A stretch of 64,000 nucleotides of DNA from CALAED01 sp036555725 (GTDB taxonomy: Bacteria; Actinomycetota; Actinomycetes; Streptosporangiales; Streptosporangiaceae), in NCBI GenBank assembly GCA_036555725.1, contig DATBKU010000115.1, positions 71,317 to 135,316 on the forward strand, read 5' to 3'. Positions 57,779 to 64,000 of this stretch are shown piece after piece. Made by a program: the position numbers and the translations under genes. How positions within the stretch are numbered: position 1 is the first letter of the stretch; each line of letters starts with the position of its first letter. The notes beneath the pieces were generated by a model that searched no databases, was not told the origin of the DNA, and saw only the letters and a list, made by a program, of their open reading frames with translations.

Positions 57779-58411
57779 TTAGGGGCGCTCAGGGTCGGCG
57801 TCGGCACGTTGCGGGGTTGAGGCGACGAGTTCGGTGAGCAGGGATCGGACCGTGCGTTCGGTGTAGTCGGCCGGGCTCCAGCCGCGGATGCCGACCAGGT
57901 GCGCCCAGTCGCTCGGATGCACGCGTGCTGAGGCCCAGTCCGCGGCCGTGTCGACGGTCCAGCCGGGGGCGAGACGGTCGTCTTTGCCGATTCGGTCGAG
58001 CGCGATTCGGAAGGCCTCGCGCAGGTCGTCCAGCCGGTCTTGCAGGGCACCACCCTCGTCGTCGCCTGTGATCATGGCGGCCTCCAGGGCACGCGCGACA
58101 GGCAGCAGTTCGGGAAGGTAGGCGCACCATTCGCGGATGAGGGCCTCGAGCCCCTCGACCGGGGGGAGCCGGCGGGTCGCGGCGACGCGGCGACGAAAGC
58201 CGCTGCGGTGGTCTTGGTGCCTGGCCATGGCGAGCAGCAGTCCGGCCCGGTTGCGGTAGTGGAAGTAGACGAGCTGCCTGGACACCTGGGCGGCCGCCGC
58301 GACCTCCTTGACAGACACGGCGCTTGTGCCGCGGTCATGCACCACCTGCCACGCGCTGTCGAGGATTCGCGTTCGGGTCTCGGCGGACAATTCGGTAGCT
58401 ACCACGACCAC
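57779..58411 (-). CDS. TetR-family transcriptional regulator
   Basis: A 210-residue TetR/AcrR repressor. 'RTRILDSAWQVVHDRGTSAV', 'SVKEVAAAAQVSRQLVYFHY' form the DNA-binding domain; the ligand domain follows ('LEALIREWCAYLPELLPVAR'). The start is GTG 58411 or GTG 58405, with no Shine-Dalgarno. The first of four operator-like palindromes lies four bases upstream. It is divergent from an acyl-CoA synthetase, which it probably represses until an acyl or aromatic ligand is present. Confidence 0.92.
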   Translation of the reverse strand: MVVVATELSAETRTRILDSAWQVVHDRGTSAVSVKEVAAAAQVSRQLVYFHYRNRAGLLLAMARHQDHRSGFRRRVAATRRLPPVEGLEALIREWCAYLPELLPVARALEAAMITGDDEGGALQDRLDDLREAFRIALDRIGKDDRLAPGWTVDTAADWASARVHPSDWAHLVGIRGWSPADYTERTVRSLLTELVASTPQRADADPERP

Positions 58412-58414
58412 ATC

Positions 58415-58493
58415 TTGACACGTGACAAAGCTTGACGCGTGTCAAGGAGTCGCCCTACGTTTGGACACATGTCAAATGTTAGACACGTGACAA
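58415..58493. promoter_or_regulatory. Array of four TetR operator-like palindromes
   Basis: Four versions of TTGACACGTGTCAA occur: 58415-58428 (TTGACACGTGACAA), 58432-58445 (TTGACGCGTGTCAA), 58462-58475 (TGGACACATGTCAA) and 58480-58493 (TAGACACGTGACAA). Centres are 17, 30 and 18 bases apart, so they form two pairs. One pair covers the TetR start and the other the acyl-CoA synthetase start. This is strong internal evidence for cooperative TetR binding and dual repression. Confidence 0.8.
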
Positions 58494-60088
58494 AGGATCA
58501 AACCGGCGATTCGTCACAGACGATCTGGACCAGCCCGTACGAGCCGTTGACGGGGTCGTACGTGTCCCTGCCGCAACTGGTTCGCGACGCCGCGGCACGC
58601 GCACCAGAACATGCGGCGCTGGTGGATGGGGAAAGCGGCACGGTGGTCTCGCGGGCGACGCTGGCGGCCCGGCTGGACCGGGTGGCGGCGGGCCTTGCCG
58701 TACGGGGATTCCGGCCGGGCGACGTGCTCGCCATCCACGCGCCGAACATGGCGCCATGGGCCGGGGTGGCCCTGGCGGCGATGGCGGCAGGTGGCGTGGT
58801 GACCGGCATCAATCCGCTCGTCACCCAACGCGAGATCACCGCCCAGCTGCGCGACGCGGGGGCCTCGGTGCTCGTCACCGTCCCGGCCCTCATGGAGCAA
58901 GCGCGCAAGGCGGCCGCCGAGTGCGACGGCGTACGCGACGTAGTGGTGATCGGGGAGACGTCGGAGGCGACGCCCATCGTCGAATTGCTGTCGTGCGACG
59001 CGCCCACACCGAACCTCGCGCTCGATCCCGGGCGGGCGGCGCTGCTGCCGTACTCGAGCGGCACAACCGGGTTGCCCAAAGGTGTGATGCTGACGCACGC
59101 CAACCTGACCGCGGCGGCACGTCAGCTCAACGCCGGACTGCGGCTCACCGCGCGAGACACCGTCCTCGCGCTCGCCCCGTTCGGCCATGTGATGGGATTC
59201 GTCGTCTGCCTGTCCGCCCCGCTGGCCGCCGGCGCCGCGGTGGTCACGCTGCCGCGCTTCGACTTCGACGCCCTCCTGGCCGCGATCGAGCGGCATCGCG
59301 TCACCGTGCTGCCGGTCCCGCCGCCCGTCGCGGCCGCCCTGGCCCGGCACCCAGCGGTCGCCGACCACGACCTTTCCCATGTGGAGCTGATCGTCTCCGG
59401 TGGCGCTCCGTTGAGCGTGGAACTGCAGCAGGCTTTGGCCGCCCGCTTCCCGAACGCTGTGGTCGGCCAGGGGTACGGCCTGAGCGAGACCACCGCGGTG
59501 ATTCCGGTGCCCGACCGAGAGGGCCGTCCGCCCGGCTCGGTCGGGCGGCTCGCGCCCGACACCGAACTGCGCGTGGTGGACCCGGAAACCGGCCGCGACC
59601 TGCCCTCCGGTGAGCCGGGAGAGCTGTGGGCGCGCGGGCCCCAGATCATGGCCGGTTACCTGCACCGGCCCGACGCCACCGCGCAGCTGATCGACCCAGA
59701 CGGCTGGCTGCGTACGGGTGACATGGGCCGTATCGACGTCGACGGGGACGTTTTCATCGTCGACCGGCTCAAGGAACTCATCAAGGTCAACGCCTACCAG
59801 GTCGCCCCCGCCGAACTCGAGGGGCTGCTCACCACCCACCCGCAGATCGCCGACGCCGCCGTCATTCCCCGCGCAGACCCCGACACCGGCCAGGCCCCCG
59901 TGGCCCTTGTCGTCGCCAACGGTTCGCTCGACTCCGCGGAACTCCTCGCCTGGGTCGCGGAGCGGGTCGCTCCGCACAAACGCATTCGCGCGGTACATCG
60001 AGTCGACAAAATCCCCCGAACCCCATCCGGCAAGATCCTCCGTCGCCTCCTGGCCGATCTCACGCCGTGCGGAGACACGCCCGCGTGA
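58469..60088 (+). CDS. Acyl-CoA synthetase / 4-coumarate-CoA ligase-like AMP-binding enzyme
   Basis: About 539 residues of the ANL superfamily. A3 motif 'LLPYSSGTTGLPKGVMLTHA', A5 'VVGQGYGLSETTAVIPVPD', A7/A8 'DGWLRTGDMGRIDVDGDVFI', 'VDRLKELIKVNAYQVAPAEL' and the catalytic lysine near the end in 'IPRTPSGKILRRLLA' are all present. It would activate an aromatic or fatty acid to its CoA ester. ATG 58469 lies inside the third operator-like site and has no well-spaced Shine-Dalgarno; GTG 58487 is an alternative and the transcript may be leaderless. Confidence 0.93.
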   Translation: MSNVRHVTKDQTGDSSQTIWTSPYEPLTGSYVSLPQLVRDAAARAPEHAALVDGESGTVVSRATLAARLDRVAAGLAVRGFRPGDVLAIHAPNMAPWAGVALAAMAAGGVVTGINPLVTQREITAQLRDAGASVLVTVPALMEQARKAAAECDGVRDVVVIGETSEATPIVELLSCDAPTPNLALDPGRAALLPYSSGTTGLPKGVMLTHANLTAAARQLNAGLRLTARDTVLALAPFGHVMGFVVCLSAPLAAGAAVVTLPRFDFDALLAAIERHRVTVLPVPPPVAAALARHPAVADHDLSHVELIVSGGAPLSVELQQALAARFPNAVVGQGYGLSETTAVIPVPDREGRPPGSVGRLAPDTELRVVDPETGRDLPSGEPGELWARGPQIMAGYLHRPDATAQLIDPDGWLRTGDMGRIDVDGDVFIVDRLKELIKVNAYQVAPAELEGLLTTHPQIADAAVIPRADPDTGQAPVALVVANGSLDSAELLAWVAERVAPHKRIRAVHRVDKIPRTPSGKILRRLLADLTPCGDTPA

Positions 60089-60174
60089 AGCCATCGTGAA
60101 CCCGCGTGAAGCCATCGCGGAAAGGGACGGCCGGCAACCTCCCCACGGTTGAGATTTGTACAGGTGAAGCTGCG

Positions 60175-60186
60175 CAGGTTAGCCTG
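60175..60186. promoter_or_regulatory. Candidate MarR operator
   Basis: CAGGTTAGCCTG, a nearly perfect dyad, lies 35 bases upstream of the MarR start. A related TACAGGT half-site is about 16 bases further up. MarR proteins commonly repress their own operon at such sites. Confidence 0.4.
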
Positions 60187-60220
60187 GACAGATCGGGCTG
60201 GAGGTTTTGGGCTGAGGATC

Positions 60221-60670
60221 ATGGCAGAGATCGCCGAGACGGTGTCGGAGTCCGCCGTACAGGCGGCTCGCGAGGTGCGGACCCTGTTCAGTCGCCTGCG
60301 GCGGCGACTGAAGGAGACGTACGACACGGAGGGGCTCACTCCGTCGCAGACGTCCGTGCTCAGCCGCCTCAGCAAGGACGGCCCGGGCTCGACCAGTGAT
60401 CTCGCCGCCGCCGAGCGGGTGCGGCACCAGTCGATGGCGGCCACGCTCGCCGTGCTTGACGAGCGCGGCCTGATCGAGCGTCGGCCGGATCCCGATGACG
60501 GCCGGCGACAGCTCGTCTCGTTGAGCGAGGCCGGTCAGACGTTCCTGGCCGACAAGCGGCGAGCCGGCGAGGAGTGGCTGGCTCGTGCGTTGCAGACCCG
60601 CTACACCGAGCGGGAGCGGCAGCTGGTGATCGAGGCGTTGGCGCTGCTGGAAAGACTGACCCACCCGTGA
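60221..60670 (+). CDS. MarR-family transcriptional regulator
   Basis: A 149-residue MarR protein: 'AAREVRTLFSRLRRRLKETY', 'LTPSQTSVLSRLSKDGPGST', 'SDLAAAERVRHQSMAATLAV', 'LDERGLIERRPDPDDGRRQL' (winged helix with the DxRxxR-type wing). ATG 60221 follows GAGGATC. Its stop overlaps the start of an MFS transporter gene (GTGA), so it very likely regulates that exporter. Confidence 0.94.
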   Translation: MAEIAETVSESAVQAAREVRTLFSRLRRRLKETYDTEGLTPSQTSVLSRLSKDGPGSTSDLAAAERVRHQSMAATLAVLDERGLIERRPDPDDGRRQLVSLSEAGQTFLADKRRAGEEWLARALQTRYTERERQLVIEALALLERLTHP

Positions 60671-62112
60671 TCTCCAGGGCCGCCGCCAAGGCCGACCGGA
60701 TCTCGGGGCGGGGTTCACGGGGCGCCTTCGACCGCAGGTTGCTCGCCCCGATGATCTTGGGTTCGATACTGAACCCGATCAACTCCTCGATCATCTCCGT
60801 GTCGCTCGTGCCGATCGGCGCCGCGTTCGGCGCGCCGCCGGCCCAGACGGCATGGCTGATCTCCGCGCTGTACCTGGCCACCGCGATCGGCCAGCCGGTC
60901 GTGGGGCGGCTGATCGACCTGTACGGCCCGCGTCGCCTCTTCCTGGTCGCTACGTCGCTGACCGGCGTGGCCGGGGTCGTCGGTGCCCTGGCACCGAGTC
61001 TCGGCGTGCTGATCGCGGCCCGGGTGCTCCTCGGGTTCGGCACGTGCGCCGGCTATCCGGCCGCGATGTACTTGATCCGCAGCGAGGCCAGGCGCACCGG
61101 CCTCGACAGCCCGGCCGGGGTGCTGACGGCACTCGCGGTGGCCACCCAGACCATCGCGGTCATCGGTCCCAGCCTGGGCGGGCTGCTGATCGGCCTGGGC
61201 GGATGGCGGTCCACCCTCGCTGTCAACATCCCGCTCGCGGCCGCCGGCGTAATGCTCGGCCTGCTGCGCCTGCCGAAGACACCGCCGCGGAAGCAGGCCG
61301 AGCACGAGCGTGCGCTCACCGTCCTGGACCTGCCGGGCATGGCACTGTTCGCCGCGATGCTGATCTCGCTGCTGCTGTTCCTAATGGAGCCCGCGGTCGA
61401 TCACTCGTACCTGCTCCTGATCACGGCGGCCGCGGGCGGCGGCTTCGCGCTGCGGGAGCTGCGCGTCGCCACGCCGTTCATCGACCTGCGGGTGCTGTTC
61501 GGCAACCTCCCCCTCGTGGCGACGTACGCCCGGGCGCTGCTGGCGTACATCGTGGCGTACGCCTTCCTGTACGGCTACACGCAATGGTTGGAGGAGGGAC
61601 GCGGGCTGACCGCCTCCCAGGCCGGGCTCGCGCTGCTGCCGCTGTTCGCGACCGGGATCGTGGTGTCGACCACCGCCGGGCGCCGCCGGGAGGTCCGCGG
61701 CAAGCTGCTCATCGGCGCCGCAGGTCAGGTCGTCGCCTGCGCGGTGCTCGTGCTGCTGCACTCGGGCAGCCCGATCTGGCTGCTCGTGGTGGTCGCGATC
61801 CTGTTCGGCATCCCCCAGGGCCTCAACAACCTGGGTCTGCAGAACTCCGTCTACTACCAGGCCACGGCGGAACGCATGGGATCCTCCTCCGGGCTGCTGC
61901 GTACGTTCGGCTACCTCGGCGCCATCGTCGCCTCCGCCGCCAACGGCGCCTTCCTCTCCCATCGCGCCGACACCGCCGGGCTGCACCACCTCGCCTGGTT
62001 CATGCTCGCCACCGCCGTACTGTTCCTCGCGGTGACCGTGACAGACCGCACGCTAAGCCGCCTCGGCCGGCCGAACCCGCCCGACCCATCCGCCAACCGA
62101 ACGGAAGGATGA
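60667..62112 (+). CDS. MFS transporter, multidrug efflux type (DHA2-like)
   Basis: A 481-residue protein with about 12-14 helices: 'LAPMILGSILNPINSSIISV', 'TAWLISALYLATAIGQPVVG', the loop motif 'GRLIDLYGPRRLFLVATSLT', motif C-like 'VIGPSLGGLLIGLGGWRST', and later 'YIVAYAFLYGYTQWLEEGRG', 'LLVVVAILFGIPQGLNNLGL'. It belongs to the drug:H+ antiporter group. GTG 60667 overlaps the MarR stop. Substrates are unknown. Confidence 0.92.
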   Translation: MISRAAAKADRISGRGSRGAFDRRLLAPMILGSILNPINSSIISVSLVPIGAAFGAPPAQTAWLISALYLATAIGQPVVGRLIDLYGPRRLFLVATSLTGVAGVVGALAPSLGVLIAARVLLGFGTCAGYPAAMYLIRSEARRTGLDSPAGVLTALAVATQTIAVIGPSLGGLLIGLGGWRSTLAVNIPLAAAGVMLGLLRLPKTPPRKQAEHERALTVLDLPGMALFAAMLISLLLFLMEPAVDHSYLLLITAAAGGGFALRELRVATPFIDLRVLFGNLPLVATYARALLAYIVAYAFLYGYTQWLEEGRGLTASQAGLALLPLFATGIVVSTTAGRRREVRGKLLIGAAGQVVACAVLVLLHSGSPIWLLVVVAILFGIPQGLNNLGLQNSVYYQATAERMGSSSGLLRTFGYLGAIVASAANGAFLSHRADTAGLHHLAWFMLATAVLFLAVTVTDRTLSRLGRPNPPDPSANRTEG

Positions 62113-62293
62113 TCACGCATGCCGGCCCCAGTCGCAAGGTCCCTTCAACGCGACAGGCTCAGTCTCGCCGCCCCCGCCTCAGACGGCCAAACGAATATCC
62201 GGCCGCACAAATCCACGCGCGGCCGCGCCGAGGCCGTCGCGTCTGGCAGCTCATCGCGATCTCGGCTGCGGGTTGAGGGGCGTGGCGGGCCGG

Positions 62294-62869
62294 CTACCAC
62301 AGTCCCGGCACGAGGCGATCTGTCGTCTTCTGGTAGCTGCGGTACCGCTCGCCGAGCACTCGGGTCAGCTCTGACTCTTCGACCGTGATGCGCCGCCGCA
62401 GCGCCAACACCGGAACGACGACGCAGACCACCAGGGACAGCCAGTTACCTGCGGCGATGCCGAAGGCCAGGGTCATCAGCAACAGGCCGGTGTAGGAGGG
62501 ATGCCGCACCCATCGGTACGGACCGCGGGTGACGACGGCCTGGTCGTCGGCGACTTCGATGAACGTGCTGAAGGAGCCGCCGAGCATGATCACCGACCAG
62601 ATACGGAGGGTCAGGCCTATCCAGATCACGATGGTGCCCGCGATAGCGACGACGTCCGGCGCCGGGACATCCAGAGCCGGCGCCCATTTCGGCATTAGCA
62701 GGCCGACCCAGATCGAGCCGCCGAGGGAAAGGGAAACGATCATGCGTGTCCCCCGGTCCCGACGCAAACGGCCCTTCCGTCGTACAAGATCGCGAACGAA
62801 AAGGCCCACTTCCCACGCCAACCAGCAAAGAATCGCCACTCGGAACGGGGTAGACAACGTAGCGCCCAC
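62294..62869 (-). CDS. Isoprenylcysteine carboxyl methyltransferase-like membrane protein
   Basis: A 191-residue membrane protein. Helices 'RVAILCWLAWEVGLFV', 'IVSLSLGGSIWVGLLMPKWA', 'VVAIAGTIVIWIGLTLRIWS' precede the ICMT/PEMT signature 'VVTRGPYRWVRHPSYTGLLL' and 'EESELTRVLGERYRSYQKTT', which bind SAM at the membrane. GTG 62869 has GCGAGG just upstream. Bacterial members methylate lipids or small substrates, mostly unknown. It is convergent with the MFS gene. Confidence 0.9.
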   Translation of the reverse strand: MGATLSTPFRVAILCWLAWEVGLFVRDLVRRKGRLRRDRGTRMIVSLSLGGSIWVGLLMPKWAPALDVPAPDVVAIAGTIVIWIGLTLRIWSVIMLGGSFSTFIEVADDQAVVTRGPYRWVRHPSYTGLLLMTLAFGIAAGNWLSLVVCVVVPVLALRRRITVEESELTRVLGERYRSYQKTTDRLVPGLW

Positions 62870-62976
62870 CCTCGCAACGTAGTCCGTCGGTCGCGGTCGA
62901 CACGACCGAGGCCGAGCGGAAGAGGCCGGCGACTGAGCGGACCTCCGCCTACCCCCGCCGCTGGGCGCGGACCGGG

Positions 62977-63402
62977 ATGGGCGGGCTGCGGATTCGGCTG
63001 TTCGGCGAGGTGGAGCTGAGCTTCGCCGGGGACCGGCTGCCGGAGCTGGGGTCCGTACGGGCCGAGTCGTTGCTGGCGTATCTGGTCGTCCATCGGCGGG
63101 CGGCGGTTCCGCGGCAGCGGCTGGCGGACTTGCTGTGGCCGGAGTCGAGCGAGCAGCAGGAGCGGACGAACCTGCGGCAGTTGCTGCACCGGCTGCGGCA
63201 GGCGTTGCCGGATGCGGATCGTTTCCTCGAGGTGACGTCGCGGGCGCTGCGGTGGCGGGGGGCGGCCGATTGCTGGGTCGATGTGGTGGCCTTCGAGGAG
63301 TCGCTGGCCGACGGTGACCAAAGCGCGGCGGTCGAGGCGTACGGCGGTGACCTGCTCGAAGGCAGTTACGACGAGCGGGTACTTGTGCCGTGGTCGGCAT
63401 GA
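62977..63402 (+). pseudogene. Truncated SARP/BTAD-type regulator
   Basis: A 141-residue protein: the OmpR-like DNA-binding domain ('LRIRLFGEVELSFAGDRLPE', 'ESLLAYLVVHRRAAVPRQRL', 'ADLLWPESSEQQERTNLRQL') and the first part of a bacterial transcriptional activation domain. It stops at 'ERVLVPWSA', where relatives continue with the rest of BTAD and usually an NTPase and TPR region. It may be a remnant or a short DNA-binding protein. ATG 62977 has no clear ribosome site. Confidence 0.6.
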
Positions 63403-63478
63403 GCAAGGCTTCGAGCGCGCCGGCGTCATGAGGCACTGAGAGCGCGTTTACGGCTTGGGAGTGCGATTTCTTGGGGCG

Positions 63479-64000
63479 TCAGGCAACGGGAACAGTGACC
63501 TGGACGGCGATCAGACTGGCCTCGCGGGCGGCCCTCCGGGCACCTTCGTCGAAGTCGGGTGCGGCGCAGACGAAGAGAGTCCTTCCGTTGGATCCGCCGA
63601 GGGCACACGCGAAGACGGGGGTTCCGGGACGCACCTCCTCGACGATCTTGCCTCCTTCGGTGACGCGGACGAGGCGCCCGCCGGCGCCGTCGGCGACCCA
63701 CAGCGCACCTTCCGCGTCGAGGCAGGAGCCGTCGGGCGCGACCGAGATCTGCGGCAAGATTTTCGCGATGTCCCGCTGGGTGGGCAGCGGGCCGAACTCC
63801 GCCCATGTACGGCGGTTGGCGAGCTGTCCGTCCTGGGTGAGGTCAAAGGCCGTGACACGGTTCCCGAAGGTCTCGTTGACGAGGAGTACCCCGTCTCTCG
63901 TGATCACGCTTCCGTTGGGGAACCAGAGGTCGGTGGCGATCTCGGTCACGGTGCCGTCGGGGTCGACTCGGTGCAGCGCGGCCGTCTCGAGCGGGGCTCC
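63479..64000 (-). CDS. SMP-30/gluconolactonase family protein (partial)
   Basis: The frame is open from the window end to the stop at 63479, about 173 residues. It shows the six-bladed propeller pattern of the SMP-30/LRE family: 'ATDLWFPNGSVITRDGVLLV', 'NETFGNRVTAFDLTQDGQL', 'APDGSCLDAEGALWVADGAG', 'GGRLVRVTEGGKIVEEVRPG' and 'VFACALGGSNGRTLFVCAAP'. The metal ligands Asn and Asp of these lactonases fall in the seen segments. The N-terminal part lies beyond the window. Confidence 0.9.
   Translation of the reverse strand, partial: GAPLETAALHRVDPDGTVTEIATDLWFPNGSVITRDGVLLVNETFGNRVTAFDLTQDGQLANRRTWAEFGPLPTQRDIAKILPQISVAPDGSCLDAEGALWVADGAGGRLVRVTEGGKIVEEVRPGTPVFACALGGSNGRTLFVCAAPDFDEGARRAAREASLIAVQVTVPVA

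Noticed and set aside
62119..62388. Plus-strand frame between the MFS gene and the ICMT-like gene
   Set aside because: Ser/Arg-rich without motifs and overlapping the end of the well-supported minus-strand ICMT-like gene.

Overview
The window is high-GC actinobacterial DNA (class Actinomycetes). Signs are the dense GC3-rich coding, GTG starts with GTGA stop/start overlaps, DUF574-type methyltransferases, two ECF41 (SigJ) sigma factors, a DUF1707 protein, an LPFR-motif small protein, a CBM2-GH62 secreted arabinofuranosidase and a cobalamin-riboswitch-controlled cbtBA pair. The genus cannot be fixed from sequence alone; Streptosporangiales, Micromonosporales or a Streptomyces-like organism would all fit. 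There is no rRNA, tRNA, CRISPR array, phage or intact insertion sequence. The content is accessory: many one- and two-component regulators next to oxidoreductases, secreted enzymes and hypothetical proteins, with several broken genes. It resembles a chromosome-arm region rather than core genome.

Layout. 1-9.5 kb: the end of a methyltransferase, a class V aminotransferase, a large Het-C/PLAT/beta-propeller protein, a LAL-type LuxR regulator and a SelA-like PLP enzyme divergent from a LysR regulator. 10.5-16.4 kb: a DUF6194 protein, a secreted choice-of-anchor-P-like protein, an L,D-transpeptidase lipoprotein, a RibD/DHFR-like reductase, the GH62 enzyme and an IclR regulator. 16.6-20.5 kb: an orphan solute-binding lipoprotein, cbtA and cbtB behind a cobalamin riboswitch, a histidine phosphatase and an NAD(P)-binding protein. 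20.5-27.8 kb is a patchy zone: an FtsX permease with a broken ATPase, a DUF1707 protein, a Flp-prepilin/HEXXH fusion, a YdcF protein, an orphan nuoB, a 127-bp element with 22-bp inverted ends, small genes, and a rhamnosidase tail fused to a headless LacI gene.

28-43 kb: an ECF41 sigma factor with a divergent NTF2-like gene, a Tat-exported amidohydrolase, an SDR-alpha/beta-hydrolase fusion, a GH15 glucosidase coupled to a large FAD/Fe-S oxidoreductase, a 7Fe ferredoxin coupled to a three-Cys helix-turn-helix regulator, and an epimerase coupled to a second ECF41 sigma factor. 43-46 kb: an amidase, a DUF574 methyltransferase and a GMC oxidoreductase stub. 46.2-50.1 kb is the most interesting part: four tightly packed plus-strand genes encoding an SDR, an ACC-synthase-like aminotransferase, an AurF-like diiron N-oxygenase with all seven metal ligands, and a tryptophan 2,3-dioxygenase-type heme enzyme. 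They look like a compact cassette making an N-oxygenated, tryptophan- or arylamine-derived metabolite.

50-64 kb: an AraC regulator with an NmrA-like reductase, a TPR-LuxR regulator divergent from a methyltransferase, another methyltransferase, a stretch of gene remnants, small NTF2 and SRPBCC proteins, a TetR regulator divergent from an acyl-CoA synthetase across four repeated operator-like palindromes, a MarR-MFS operon, an isoprenylcysteine-methyltransferase-like membrane protein, a SARP-type stub and an SMP-30 lactonase running off the end.
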